A stretch of DNA of 64,000 nt from positions 308,860-372,859 of the forward strand of contig VZRN01006293.1 of NCBI GenBank assembly GCA_013397935.1, written 5' to 3'. Shown here in pieces: positions 12,672-26,329 of this stretch. This DNA is from Dasyornis broadbenti (lineage: Eukaryota > Chordata > Aves > Passeriformes > Dasyornithidae). Positions within the stretch are counted from its first letter, which is position 1. Each line of letters begins with the position of its first letter. The position numbers were made by a program, and so were the translations under genes. The notes under the pieces were generated by a model. It was not told the DNA's origin and searched no databases. It saw only the letters and a list, made by a program, of their open reading frames with translations.

Positions 12672-13269
12672 CGTCATGATTTAATCCCAGCCAGCAGCCA
12701 AGCCTCACACAGCTGCTTCCTCAGTCCCCTACCAATAGGAACAGAAAGAGAATTGGAAGGCTAATAACTGGAAAACTCATGAGTGAAGATAAAAACAGTT
12801 TAAGAAGGAAGGCAAAAGCCACACATGCAAGCAAAGCAAAACAAGACATTAATTCACCGCTTCCCATGGGCAGGCAGGTGTTCAGCCATCCCCAGGAGAG
12901 CAGGGCCCCACCTCATGTAACCATTATATGGAAATACAAATGCCATCACTGCAAACATTCCTTCCTCCTTCTTGCTCCCACTTTATGTACTGAGTGTGGT
13001 GTCAGGTGGTCTGGAATACCCCTCAGGTCAGTTGGGGTGATCTCACCTGTCCTTGCTGTGTCTCTTCCCAACCTCCCAAGCACCTCCATACTCCCTGCCA
13101 GTGTGGCAGTATGAAAAAACAGAAAAGGTCTTGGCTCTGTGTAAGCCCTGCTCAACAACAATAAAAACATCTCTGTATTATCAACCCTGTGCTCAGCACA
13201 AATCCAAAACAGAGTCCCATACCAGCTCCTATGAAGAAAACTAACTCTAGCTCAGCCAAAACCAGCATA
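12672..13269 (-). mobile_element. Solo LTR, avian ERVL-type, antisense, perfect target duplication
   Basis: Read on the minus strand it begins 'tatgctggttttggctgagc' and ends near 'ctggctgggattaaatcatgacg'. It is colinear with the LTR at 38152-38736: shared blocks include 'gttttggatttgtgctgagc', 'cagggttgat', 'gcccatgggaagcggtgaa' and 'tttgctttgcttgcatg'. It is 598 bp long. Both sides carry the same pentamer acctc (12667-12671 and 13270-13274), a 5-bp target-site duplication that fixes the ends. The terminal dinucleotides have mutated from the usual TG/CA. No internal retroviral genes are present, so it is a solo LTR. The 111-codon plus frame at 12779-13114 is antisense to the LTR and not a gene. 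Confidence 0.9.
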
Positions 13270-13274
13270 ACCTC

Positions 13275-16200
13275 CCAGAAGGCAAGAGTGATTAAAAAAA
13301 AATTAATGTCAGAATGAAAAATCAGATCTACTCACTGATCTACTCACTCAGGTATTTTAGTCTAGACTTTTTTTTACATAAACCAGTTAAGTGATACTAC
13401 AAAATCCCACGTGTAGAACAGTGCTAATGTTAATAAATTATATTACTCAAATACAGTAGACCCTTATTCATTCTGTCAGCTTAAGCTAGCAAACATTGTG
13501 ATTGGTATCATGAATAGATGATTCTATGCATATTCAAAACCTCAGTCTCTTTTCTTGAGCTATTTTTGTTTCATGCATATGTGTGTGCGCATGCACAACC
13601 AGGTTTAGCTCACAGCAAAGCAGAAAGGTGCTATTCATTTCTGACTTCAAAACCACATTCCATCTGCATAAAAAAACCCCCTTACTTCCCTTTCTGCAGT
13701 GTGTTTAATGTGAATATGTGAAAAAAAGCACCAAAATCCAGTGATCTTTCTAATGTTTTCTTAGTTATTCCTGTTGAATTCTTGCTTTTGGGAACTAGCT
13801 CAGAAATGTAGAGGACACATGTAGAGCAACTGAGCTGATGGCAAGGACAGGTTGCAGCATCCAACTCATGAAAATGTAATAAACGTAGCTAGAATGAAAA
13901 CAAACTTAAGGCAATGTGAAGAATGTGTTTAAGAAAGTCTTTTGAGGTTTCTTGAAGTTCTTGCACGTGTTTTTCCAGCCTTCTAGAGGATAGATGGACT
14001 TCAATATAAACTTACTTAAGAGAGATTTTGGTATTCACTCATCTTCCCTTTGCAAGGACTCTTTATTAACTCAGTGACCTCTTGCTAGATTTTGGTCCAA
14101 GACATTTACATTTTAATGGAGAAGACTAACCCAGATGGAAGTGAGTGAACTGCCCACAAAGTTAAACCGTGGACAGGCTATAAAGTGTAGATGGAACCCC
14201 CAATGTCTTGACCTTATAGTTCTGGTCCCTGATCACTGAACAACACAGTTTGTATCAATTTGTACTATACTTTGGATTTTAAAGGACACATTTTAAGGCT
14301 TTATTAATGACAGGGGAGAAGTAAGGGCATCCTCACTGTTGTTCATTACACTCAATGCTTCCACCAGTTGCTGATTTTCTTCAGAATATTAAATCTGACT
14401 GCAGTAATATAAGTCCACCAAATCAGCAACGTGCTAGTGGCAATCCACTAACAAGATTTCTACCACCATATTTATAGTTGCCTTAGTCCAATGCAGTAAG
14501 TAAAACACGGAGTGAAATAACAAGACTTTCTTTGCTAAGAACCCCGACTTAGAAAAGTGTCCAAAAACTCATTATTATTCTTAAAGGCTGTTACTAGGAG
14601 TTGGTAATGTTGCTTTAGTGCACCATTCCCATCAAATTTAGAAACAGTGTTAAGCATTATCTGGTGACTTCCATTTCTAGATGAACCTTTCATACACTTC
14701 TGAATGGAAATATTCTAGTAATGGGCTAGAATTTATAGCTGTTCTTGCAGTACCAGAACAGATTAATAGCATGGGGAAAGCACTATCCCTTTAATAAAAC
14801 AAAGGCTTAGGACACTAGGATCAAGGTTGAGAGACCAGCAGCCATCCTACCCCATAGGTCTTCATTTGGTGATAAGAAAATGTTAACAGAAATAAAGGAA
14901 GCAGTATATGTTGGAAGAGCAACACTATTGCTTACTGCTTAGGGCAAATTTGTGTTGTTAAATTTCATATTTATACTTGACAATAACCTTTCATATATTT
15001 AGCAATTTCATCTAGAAATCTAGAATTAACCAGATCACACAGCAGATTGAAGAGAGAAAATTTTTGGGACCTATGCCATGGATCCTTTAAATAAATGAGA
15101 AATTTTTCATCAACTTGTGTAACCTTAGAATCAGGCTGTGAATGCAGAGATGTATTCAAAGTAAACCTGGTTGCTTTTGTAAGGTCAAAACATTACTGTT
15201 ATTTTTCCTCTACTATAATTTTTCCCTCTTATAGCCTGTGTGTTCTACTAGCAATGCTGACTATTGAGGAAGTATTCAAAAGCATGGACAGTTATAGGAT
15301 TTTTATTATGCTAGATGTCTTTCATATATAGCTTAATAAATTATGTTCTCCCCTGTTTACAATAAAGTACTTAACTTTCAGCTACTATTAAGTTTAGATT
15401 CCACTTGCACCAGGAAAGCACATCAGAGGCAGGAAAGATATAGATATATCTAGGTATTTCCAAGATAAGACCAAAACTCAGGGCAGAAATGAATTATTTT
15501 CTAGTTCTAGCACTGGAAAATTTTTACCAAGAAAATGCTATTAACACAGACCTGCCCCTACTCTGGCCTCTCTGTAGGAGCACCCTAAATCCTTACTCTG
15601 ATTTTGAGAGAATTCGGTATGGAATGTTTTCTTGGGTTGGCAGAAAATATAGAAATAAGGCATTAAAAAAAAAAAAAAGAAGAAGAAAGAAACAATCCAC
15701 TTTAGCTGATAAAGATATGCAGTATTGGAGTACAAACATACTGGGGAATATACTCTCAACTGTATGGAAGGTCTGGATGAGAGTAGGGGTTCCTAAAATA
15801 TATCACAGACACATTTCAACTGTAATTTTTTTTTTCTTTATTTCCAAAGACTGAGACCATGTCAGTCTAGGCAATACAGTTACAGTAGTAAAACTGACCC
15901 CTGATAATCTAAGCAGGTAAAAATCTTCTGCCATGTAATGATGTAAGAAGGCTAGGGAGGAAGAACAGGTTTTTCACTGATATGCTAAAGTATACTTAAC
16001 ATTTTGAGCATTCCATACTTCCACCATTTTTATTTAAATAAGGAAAACAGGTATATGAAAAAAAAAAAGACAACTATTTTAAAATCTGCTTTTCTTTTCA
16101 AAATATACAGAGAATAACATATTTGGAAAATTCAAGTTCTTAAAATCAAAGTGGGCAAAATCTATATAAGACTCCCAAGCTGACACTCTGTTTTGGAAAA

Positions 16201-16799
16201 CATTGTAATTTGGAAAGCAGACAAGATTTTTAAAGAAAGGATTTTGGAAATAAAGTATTTTTCAAAATCAATTCTGAATTGCTTTAATCCAGAACACTTT
16301 TTGCGTGGTGTTTATACCTGAATTTGGTTAACTTTACTTGGATTTTTCTGTGTTTTTTTCATTCTGTTCTTTGTTTCCAAATACAGATAAGGCCTAAAAT
16401 TGCCTACAGAGATTTTGCTATACAAATATAACATTATTTCCTCTTTTCACCTCAAAAAATAAAACTATTGCTTTTACCTTCAAAAAAATCAAGTCCTGGT
16501 TACAAAGTAGCATGACAATTAAATCTATATTTCTTCTAGGGGCTTTTCTACATGGAATTGTGCCCTGAGTTACTTCACTGCCAGGTAAGACACAGAAACT
16601 GGGGCTGGAAATGCTAGGACATCACTAAGAAACAATATAATCAGGCTACAAATAAAACTCAAAAATTTGTATCTCAGAAGAGACTTCTAAAGAATTTACA
16701 GAATAGCATTTATAAACTTATTAATTGGCATTTAATGACCTTGTGGTAGGAAGTGCTTATGCTGGGTCTTGTTTCGTCTTCAGCTGTTAAGTGCTGAAA
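13275..16799. other. Unannotated AT-rich DNA
   Basis: No gene or repeat family is recognised. It holds a 12-bp tandem duplication at 13325-13348 and an A-rich/GAA stretch at 15665-15690. The 121-codon frame at 15489-15854 spans that low-complexity stretch and has no domain. Confidence 0.55.
13325..13348. repeat. 12-bp perfect tandem duplication
   Basis: gatctactcact occurs twice in direct succession. Confidence 0.9.
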
Positions 16800-16800
16800 T

Positions 16801-16950
16801 CAGGTAGTACATAAGATGTCCCGGGCCCCAGAACGATGATGGTGTCCACATGCCCCTGGAGCTCTTGTCAGGGCTCCTACTGGCCTTGCAGGACAACCAC
16901 GTGGTTTCATAATTGATCTGATATGGGTAGTGTCCTTGCGTATTCGCAGG
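16801..16950. other. Unexplained GC-rich, CpG-containing island
   Basis: About 150 bp with several CpG sites and a GC content well above the flanks. Both strands are partly open; the minus frame 16800-17015 has 71 codons and is Arg/Pro/Gly-rich at its C-terminus. No domain or repeat family is recognised. It may be a decayed retroelement piece or a conserved noncoding element. Confidence 0.3.
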
Positions 16951-18400
16951 TCACTCATTTTCATGTGCAAACTAAACCAGCACAGGGCAGGATTTCTCAT
17001 AAAAAATAAATCCATACATTCCTTAAAAGTAATGCAGTTGCAACCCTGTTTAGTGTTTTACCACTAGTCCTTAGTAGAGAAACAATTTGCCATTACTACT
17101 CTTTGGGTCCTCATAATAGTAATTCATTGTACAACTATAAAAGCTTTCTTTATAAATGTCACTTAAATGGGACAGCAGCCCTGAGGGACTGACTCCTGGA
17201 GACTATGGTGAGTTTGAGTAATTTCAGCATTAAGAAACAGCCAATCCATTGCCATGGGGAGAAAATCTTTCAGTGCTGCTGCTGCTTTCTAAAATGCTGT
17301 GACCTGGCTCAAAGCCTGATTGCAAAGGCTTCAGGATTTTGGCAGGTGTGTTGTTTTGTTGTCGCTTTCCTGGCATTACTTTGTCAGTGGCTTTACTGAT
17401 CAGCGAGAGATGGGCTAGAAGTCAATTACATTCCAGCTCTTTCCAAGATGGCAATTCAGAAAAATGGAGCCTGAAACCATACTGTTCCTGATGTGTAATT
17501 TGTAAAAACTCTTTGGTTTTTGTATGTCCTTTTTCTTTTGTTTTGCTCACTGTAACAATTTCACGAGAGCAGCAGTATTTAGGGATTTCTTGGCTTAATC
17601 TTCCATACTTGGGAGGTTTGGTGGGTTCAGAAAAACATTAATTTCTGAGGCCAAATCCTCCTACACTCATATACTTAAAAATTAATGTCTGAAACATAAT
17701 ATTGCACTGAGAGGAGACATTATCTTTAAATGACACCAAGATTAGTGATGATGCCACATACAAGAGAAGTGGGAGGGAAAGCAAGTGAGTAGGCTCCCTG
17801 AGCTGTGTGGGTCTGTAGGAAGAAGTTGTAGCTAAGAAAATGCATCATTGATGTTTAATAAATGCATCTTACCCACCTCATTACTGATAATTTCTTAAAA
17901 TCAAACTAATCATAGTTCTGTATTCATGGGTCATCTTTGCCTGGCAAAATGCCTCCTTCTTCTCTACTTAATCTCTTTATGTAGCAGCTGACTGACACAT
18001 TCTGTGTGGAGCAAAATACAACGTCCAATAAAAACTCCTTCTTCTCCTGGCTGTTAAGAATAGAAAATTTCTTAAACTTATTTTGATTTGAACATGAATT
18101 CATTGTCAGTTCTAAAGACTTCAATGTTCTGTAATATTTCCTTGGGAAAATTACAACTGAATTTAGCTGTAAAATTTATAACCTGCTTATTGCACAAAGA
18201 GGGAATTTTTTTAAAAAAAGGAATGTCAGCTCAGTAGCAACAGCCTTTTTTGGCACAATGTAGGTCAGTAGATTATATTTGACAACAGATGTCTACAGAG
18301 AGTGTACAATCTCTCAGTGTTTTTGTGGTTTTAAGCAGAAAGACTAAATGTGTATGCACATAAAGGTGTAGGTGGTTACACAGCCATGTGTGGGTAGCAA
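16951..18400. other. Unannotated DNA
   Basis: No gene or repeat is recognised. A consensus-like donor (ATG|GTGAGT) lies near 17207 but without a convincing upstream exon. Confidence 0.55.
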
Positions 18401-19403
18401 ACAGAATCACAGTAGGTTGGAAAGCACCATGGAAAGTCTCTACTCCAACCTCCAGCTCAAACCGGGCAAATGTTCACTTGAAACCAGGTTGCTCAGGGCT
18501 TTATCCACTTGAGTCTTGAAAACTGTTAAGGTTGGAGACTGTAAAACCTCTCCAGGTAGACTGTTCCACTGTCTGATTCTCCTCATAGGGGAAAAGTTTC
18601 ATCAAATGGAACTGTCTCATTTCTGTTGATATCTGTTTTATCTCATCTGCTACCAGCAGCAGTTGTTCCATAGCTATCCAGACATGCCATTTCTCTGTGT
18701 ATGCTTCACAGTGCACCTCAGTTTGGAATACTCTATAAACTTGATGAAAGGAACCTCCATGTGCTCCAGGTAATTGATAAACCAATTGAAAACCAGTGTC
18801 CAGTACCCTTTTAAACCACTTTTTACCCACTAGAAGTCAACCTATCTTGGTCTTAAAAGTACTTTGAGAGATCATGTAGAAAGCCTTTCTCTTGTCAAGA
18901 TAATTGACATCCACTGCTCACTCCTCATCCATAAATTTAGTTCTTTCATCTAGAAGGCAATCAGGTCAATTTTGTAACATTAATTCCTAATAAATGTGTG
19001 CTGGTTACCATTCCAGTTACCTTTGAATTCCTTCAACTGCCCAGAATGTGCATCAAAAGTACTCATTCCATGATATTATGGGCATGAAAGGTAGGCAAAG
19101 CCTTGAGTCATGCTTCACACTTTTTCTGAGGATGAGTCCCATATTTGTTTTTCTTCAGCCATTGTGGGCCTTCCCTGAATAAAAGACCTTTCAAAGATAA
19201 TAGAGTGACACAGTGACACCTTGGAGCTTTCTTAGCACCCCAGATACATCTCATTAGGTGCTATGGGCTTGCATAGGATGAGATTTATCAAGCAATCCCT
19301 GACTCAATCCTTTTCCACACCTGGTAGATTGTTTCTTCCATGAACATTATCTCCCTGCAGAAAGACCTCAGAGACTTTGTTGGTAAAGGCTAAGGCAAAG
19401 CTG
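18401..19403 (-). mobile_element. Old, long CR1 LINE copy (about 1 kb)
   Basis: The plus strand begins with 'cagaatcacagtaggttgg' (reverse of the CR1 3' tail). It can then be followed through landmarks of the CR1 3'UTR and reverse-transcriptase region in reverse: 'ctccaggtagactgttccact', 'ttgacatccactgctcactcctcatcc', 'agaaggcaatcaggt', 'gtgtgctggtta', 'ttccatgatattatgggca', 'catctcattaggtgctatggg' and 'ggtaaaggctaaggcaaag'. The last block lies well inside ORF2. Divergence is high, with indels around 18640-18740, so this is an older insertion than the CR1 at 30.7 kb. It has no intact coding frame; the 109-codon minus frame at 18501-18830 is a chance reading of decayed sequence. Confidence 0.8.
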
Positions 19404-19696
19404 TGCAATACTTTTATATAAATAAATATTGCAATTCCCAGGAATAAAGGGTGAAACTGCTGCTAAAAGTCTAAGACTTTATGGTAAAATGAATACAGAG
19501 AACAACAATGCTGCCTAAAACTTCACATTTCTGGAAATAAGAAACTAAAGTGGTTAACTTTTTTTTTTTTTTTTTTTGCATGTAAAATTGAGTCTTTAGT
19601 AGATGTTCTGAAGCATGAGGGATGTAAGATTTGAGTGTGCTTTGAGGCACGAATGAGTCCTGGAGCTGTTGAGTACAGCCCAGTTAACGGTTTTTC
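19404..19696. other. Spacer between two CR1 copies, with T19 run
   Basis: About 290 bp of AT-rich DNA that contains the 19-T homopolymer. No gene is seen. Confidence 0.6.
19559..19577. repeat. Poly-T (19)
   Basis: Nineteen consecutive T residues. No retrocopy could be recognised attached to it. Confidence 0.9.
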
Positions 19697-19893
19697 CTAG
19701 AATGGTTTGGATTGGAATGGACCTTAAAGTTCATCTAGTTGCAAACTCCCTGCCTTGGGCAAGGATACCTCCCACTAGACCAAGTTGCTCAGAGCTCCAT
19801 CCAGCCTGGCCTTGAACACTTCCAGGGATGGGGCATCCACAGCTTCTCTGGGCCACATGTTCCAGTGTCTCACCGCCCTCATAGTAAAGACTT
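19697..19893 (-). mobile_element. CR1 LINE 3'-end fragment, well preserved
   Basis: The plus strand reads 'tagaatggtttggattgg', 'aaagttcatctagttgcaa', 'ctgccttgggcaaggatacc', 'cactagaccaagttgctcag', 'acttccagggatggggcatcc' and 'tgttccagtgtctcaccgccc'. This is the canonical CR1 3' end in reverse complement. It is cut off abruptly near 19893. Its divergence looks lower than that of the neighbouring copy at 18401-19403, so the two are separate insertions in the same orientation. Confidence 0.9.
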
Positions 19894-22800
19894 AATCTGT
19901 CAATGACTGTTTTGAGATTGTATCTCTGCAAGCCCAACAGGAATTCATTAAGCCAAATGCAAGTTAATCTAGGAAAAATAATAATGACAATCACTGTTCG
20001 TGAGACTTAGCATGATTAAATATTCTCTTAAGATCACACATCAACCCTGCAAAATAAATATCGTGAAATATCTATGCTCTTAGACATCTTTGAGGATCTA
20101 AAAGAGATTAGAACAAAGGCACAATAGAAAGGAAAAAATAATTTAAAATGTGCCAGCCAGGTTAATGTCCACAAAATTTTTTTATTACTTGCTTGGGAGA
20201 GAGGAATTTAAGATATTGCACATTCTTTTTTATGTAACTATTCACTTTTATTTGCTGACCTTTTTCTCTAGGCCTCCACGGTGTCTGAATGAAACTTTTG
20301 TGAAACATTGCAAAATCTTTTTATAAGGAATATATTTCCTTTTCCAGATACATCTGAAGTGGTGGTTTGAAAAATATGGACTAGCTAAAGCACACAACAT
20401 GTTATCTTAGTCTGCAAAATATTACCACAGTTTTGTGATGGAGGTCTGACATAGTTGCAATAAAGTACCCTCATTGCAGGTATGCTGCCCCTGTGTAAGA
20501 GGTTTTGACAATAAAAATATACATTGGGAATGCATCTGTGTAAAAGACAAGATGATGATATGTGTAGGGCATGACCAGTATATATGTTGAGATTAAATTG
20601 ATTTGGCACTTTAGAGTCAAACTCCAAGGTCTGTCAGAAGCTGAACAGTACCCTCAGGAACCATCAGTCTGTGTTAGGATTCATATCAATATTTAGATCT
20701 CAATGAGACTTCCTTAATCTGGATCTCATTTTGTGTGCATTTCCTTTCCGTATGACAACAGATCTTTTTCAAAATTCAAGAATAGCTTGTCTATCTGTTA
20801 GGTTTTGTGCATCTGTATACAAAAGAAAGTTTGTGATATTGGATCAGAATTTTTTTCTTCTTATTGCAATAAAAAACGTACTAATGACTTCTATTGTTGT
20901 ATGAGAAGGAAAGCATGGGTTGCAGAAAATCTGGAATGCTACTGTGTCATGGCTGATCCATATTCTGCCACATCTGCATGCACAGTGCTATGGCCTTGTG
21001 AGTAAAGAGGAAGAAACAATTTGGGAGCTGGATAGCTCGCTGTTACAGGAACTATCAGAGACAGGATATATATATTGTCTTGCTAAACTGAATAGAACAA
21101 AACAGCTTTCCATGGAAGAGCACAGTAAAGATAACCATAAGTGTCAAGCCATTCAGCTGTCAGAAAAGAACATCCAGGCTCAAGTAATGAATGTTTCCTT
21201 TTGAAGTTTATGGAGTGAATGTGAGAATGGTTTAAACTAAAAACTCTCTTTCTGTGGAACAATGGGAGTATTAACATCCAAGTAGGAACAATATATACTC
21301 ATTTTTTTATATCAGTATATGTGCATTTTAGGGTTTTCATTTTCTTACTATACCTCTTTTATTTAGCCTATTAGCATGAAAGCAAAAGCAGATACCAAAG
21401 CAAACCAGAATTATTTTATTCTGCTTAACCTATAATTTTCTGTACTTTTGCTCTTGTTTCTTCATATCCCATTACTCCAATAATAAGAAATTTGCTTTTG
21501 CTATTAAAATCAAACAAGAAAACCATGGAGATTTAACTGCTGTTTTTTTCTGCTGTGGAAGTCTAGTAAAATCCTAATGTAAGGCTCTCAGCATAAGGGT
21601 TATCTGTGCCGTCTTAGAAATTAATATGATGACCTGTCCTAAGTTACCGCTGCTGGTATATAATAATAATGTCCTCAGGACACTCTTTATTTACAATACT
21701 CCTCAGTGTAGATAGGGATTCTTAATATCTTCAGGGTTACCTTCAGCAGCAGGAGATTGCTTCTGGGATGGGCAGAAATGGAATGTGAAAGCAAATGTTA
21801 CAGCTAGAAGATCTTGTCAGAGGGAGGCCAACAAGTGAATCCCATTGATGCACCAGAAGAGCAAAAGTGCAACCTACTTGAGCAGCAACAATAACAAAAA
21901 AAATCCCCATACTTAGTATATGCTGAATTTGATGTACGGCTGCTGCTGACTTTCATGTGCATTGAGCTTGTGCTGTCAGATTTTCTTACACATCTGAGTC
22001 TGTGTACCTCTTCTAGTGCTATCCATTAACTGAAATATGCTTTACTACCCCACATTTGAAGCTGACATTCAAGCACTATACCTGGGCTTATTTCTTGGGC
22101 AAAATGCAAAATGCTCTTCCAAGTTCCCTTCTTTCATGAGAAGCAGTCAACCTCTACTACTGGGTATAATTTCTTCTTAAGACTTTGTTGAAATAACAGG
22201 AAAGGCAGGCAAGAAAGAAGCAAGAAATGGTAGTATTTCTGCTGGCAGGCATGGAGCTTTTTATCATCAGTGCCGTAGTTAAGCTCTAAACACCCTGACA
22301 GATCTGACAAGCTAGGAACTATATGCAAGGAGTTGCAGATTTGTTCTTCTCACCATTTCTTACTTATACACAAATTCCAAGCCCAAAAAACTAACAACAC
22401 TAAATTAGAAAACATTTGAAAGGTGTATTATTCTTCAGCGTCAGTTGATCCAAAAAATGCCACTCTCACAGGTTCCCAGATTCAGAATGTGGCTGGTGTT
22501 TCAGTGAACATTAGATTAAGCTCCTTGTTCTTTTTCTTTAGAAATCTTCTTCCAGAGAGGGTTTTCAGACTACTCAGAGGTGGAGGTAGAGTAAGTTAAG
22601 GACACAACATCTCTTTTTTCCTACATCCCTGAGTTCTTGGAGTACCTAGCATAAGGAAAATGCCTAGGGGTATTTGTTTTTTCTAGGCCAACTGTTTGTT
22701 GTAGAATTTCTAAAAGTAAACTTGTGATAAATAAAATGAGAAATACATCACATCTACAGTAACTACTCTCACTGCCTGTTCCCAGTAACTTAAAGAGAAA

Positions 22801-25800
22801 CCTGTGGAAAAGCAACTCATTATGTGAAGATGAGAGTGATCTATTCTGCAAGAATAACAAATTGCATATACCAATTAAGAAGGCCATCTGGCCCTTCAGC
22901 AAGACTTGCTGTATCTCCACTTGGTATGATAAATTAAAAAGCTGCTTCTATGTGCATACTCAGGTCAAACATATTTTCTTCAAAAATATCTGCTGTCTTA
23001 GCCACTCATTAGGTCAAACAGAAGTTTAAAATTTTGTTTTGGTTACTATTCTGCGGTCTCATTTGACATCACTTCATGCACATGTAGAAAATGATGTGAA
23101 ATTCACTGCTTTCTTTTCACAGTAGAAATTGTGTCTATCCTTCTGTAGTGAGGAGACACAGTCACTGATTTTCTCTGTTACATAAAGGGAATTTCCTAGA
23201 ACTGGCACACTGATGATGAAACTACATTTGCCCTGAATTATAATTCACAGCTCCAGCTTCCTTTAGATGTTGAAACCTTTGGTTATATACCAAAGCTATA
23301 CCAGCCCCACTACAGCATCCACTACTAGACTCCAAATCTAACCTAGGCATCTGCATGCTTTCTATGAGACACTTGCCTGAAATAACCAGTGAAAGACTAT
23401 AAGTGAAAAAGTGTGACTTGAGTGGCCAAGCGCAACCTGGAGTGGGATGCTTCCTTTCCCTCAGTATTGACAGTCAGGGTATTTTATCTTGGGTTACAGA
23501 TCCCCTGCTGAAAGAACAGTGTGCATGTAGGCTCTCCTACTGAAACTCTTTGATTCTGTGCAGATAGTTATGCATCCAGCAGAGAGAGGAAGAAAGTAAC
23601 CCTTATTTGATTGCTAAGTGCTGGTATGGATAAATCAAATTTGTCTACTGATGAATCTTCAATTGTTTCTGAAAAGAATAATGGTTTAATTGGTTTTTAG
23701 ATGTTTATTAGATAGCCTGGTGATTTCTGAAACTACTTGGTTTGACATCCCTTGTCCCAAAGGAATTTTGAGCCTTATCTTGGGGGTATGTCTTCAGTAA
23801 GTGCTGTAAGAGATGACACAAGAAGCTTTTCTTGTCTCTGTGTGAGTGTGGGAGAGACTGAGAGCAATGGAGTGCCAATGGTGGGGAAGTGGTACTAGCT
23901 TTTACAGTTCGTCACCCAGGAGCAATAACTACAAAGCTGGACTTGTCTATCCACAGCCAAAGAAACCAGCTGTCAGCAGACTTAGATCACAGAATTCAGG
24001 ATCCAGTAAATCCAAAATCCCAGCCCAGAACAGATAAGAAGGCTGCAGAGCCCAATTTACGCCTCGTGTTTCCATCAGGAATGGAGTACTGACTCCTCGA
24101 GTGAGATGACCCCAAATCTCAATCCCTGAGGCCCATGGGGCATTTTGTGATTCTTGGCTATGCAAAAATATTAGCCTGCAGGTCAGGAGATCAGGAAAGC
24201 TGGTTGCCTGTGAGAGTGTGCACATCAGCTCATGATCTGCAAATGTCCTTGATATTTCTGACTTAATTGATGAATTCTGAATTCTGCTTGAACTGGAGGA
24301 GTAGGGCAGATTAATGTGTTTGGCGGATGATTTCCTTGCTCTTTGAGAGCAGGGTGAATGCCTTGAGACATTAAAATGTTTGGCCCTCAGGAAATATATC
24401 TAAATGTTTCTGGGACAATGCCTGAAATAGGTGTGTTATGGTTTAACTTTTGAATACTGGTATTTAATGGGATATGAGTTAATACCTTTTTTTCACCCAT
24501 TTCAAAGAAATTTTGCCAATCAGGCTGGAGGTCTGATTTAAAGACACAGGCTGACTGTTGTTTTCATCTGCTTCAAGTGACCCTTTACATTTTTAGTACA
24601 TCTCTCAATCCTCCTCTACTGCAAGTCCTCTCGGGCATAACATCTTTCTATGAAACGAAATATTTCAGAATTCATAAACAGATAAGAAATGGTTACTTAT
24701 GGTTCCATTGGTTTCTAAAAAAATGTTTGGATATCACCAAATATTTGGTCTTCCTCTGCTAGAAAAGTTTGGGATTCAAAGCTTTTCTACCTGTGCCATT
24801 ATCTCAAAAACAAAGTTAAGAACATCTACTAGAACACTTTCCAGCTAAAATTGCGATTTGAGACTTGTTACTCATCTAGCAAAATTACACATTCATGGGA
24901 GAATGTTAGAATTTTATCTCTTTCTCTAAGTTAGGTGTATCTGCTGAGGGAAGAAAAAGAAACAAAATACAAAGCCATAATGTTTCAGTGAAACTGTGAC
25001 AAAAGAGGCTATTGTCATCAGCCAAATAGTTTACCAAGGCATGTCAATGCAGACTTTAAAGCTTTCACCTTTTAAATATGGCTAGATTTTGTATTTCTCA
25101 TACAAATATCACTCTTCTTCCCTTGCTCTCTTCATTTTCATAATACCAATAGTTGACTTCTGATTATGTCTCTGAAAGTAACATGAATGTATATAGGAGC
25201 TGCATGAGCAGTTCAGAGGGCATAATTTTTTACCTTAGTCACCGTTTTCTAGTGGCTAGACGTAACAGCAACTCAAACTGGTTTTGTGCTATTTAACAAT
25301 TGGCTCAGATCCGTATACGGCATGCGCCTAATTCCCTTACTAAGCCTTTGCATATCTTCAAAACAACATTTCAACACACAGGGAATAATCTCAGAGAATG
25401 AGATTAATTCCCGGTCTCACTCTGATTTACTCTTGAAATACTACAGTTCTTAAATTACATAAAAATATTTGGGGTGGGTATCTCCGTGAAAGGTTGGAGT
25501 CAAGTGGCAACTCTGAATATGATTGCATGTAGTTTTCAACTGAAATACCCATCTGTGCAATTGGTTTCCTTCAAAGCATTTTTTTTTCTTTTCTAAATCT
25601 CCCTCTCCCAGTATCCCACCAGCATGAGATGAGAAGATGGAGATATATTACATGCCAATGAACCATCTGCTTATTTTTCTTTCAAGAGCCTCTTCTGCAA
25701 TGACTGGTCTGTTCACCTAAATTGATCCATGAAGTTTACACAAAGTAGTTTATCTGAAACTGTTTTGTGTAATAAAATTCTATTACACTCTAGTCATCTT

Positions 25801-26329
25801 TTACGTAAAATGCTCCTACATCGCTTGAACATGTCCCAGACCATGTGGGATGCTAGAAATACCAAAATCTCCATTTCAAATTATACGCACTGATTTAAGG
25901 ATAGTAGGATTGTTGTTTGTGTGTTTCCAGCACTTGTGAGAAACATGTAAGTCTTGTTTGCCTGTCATTATTGTATAATCTCAATGGTGTTGTGGAAAAG
26001 GAATATGTTTGACACAGGTATAAAGGAATACATGTTGCCATAAAATCTCAAAATTTATTCTGAACAATTTCAGTAGAAAAAAGCCTGAATAAATAACATG
26101 GAATATTTGTCTTGAAACCAAAAACTTCCTTCTTGAGAAGCAGGGGTTTGAAAGGAATGTACTGAGAGTTGTGCTCTTAGAAAATCCTTAAAACAATCAT
26201 GGCGAAAAAAATGTTGGCATCTGGGAGATAATTAGAATTTTATATTGGAATACAGTCAATATAAATGATTTCATTTGTATAATTGGTAATAGGAGAACTT
26301 TTAAAAATACAGTAAATTATTTCTTACAG
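19894..26329. other. Unannotated DNA, about 6.4 kb
   Basis: No gene or repeat family could be assigned. The 94-codon frame at 20920-21204 and the 99-codon minus frame at 22621-22920 have no domain or composition signal. A slightly GC-richer stretch at 23850-24230 is open on both strands but unrecognised. Confidence 0.5.

Noticed and set aside
12779..13114. 111-codon plus-strand frame
   Set aside because: It is antisense sequence of the solo LTR at 12672-13269.
15489..15854. 121-codon plus-strand frame
   Set aside because: It crosses an A-rich/GAA stretch giving a Lys/Arg run; no domain or splice context.
17160..17215. Possible microexon ending at ATG|GTGAGT
   Set aside because: The upstream acceptor has a weak pyrimidine tract and the intervening 29 nt give no frame information.
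24430..24560. Possible LTR start ('tgtgttatggtttaac')
   Set aside because: No matching LTR end, target duplication or internal family blocks were found.
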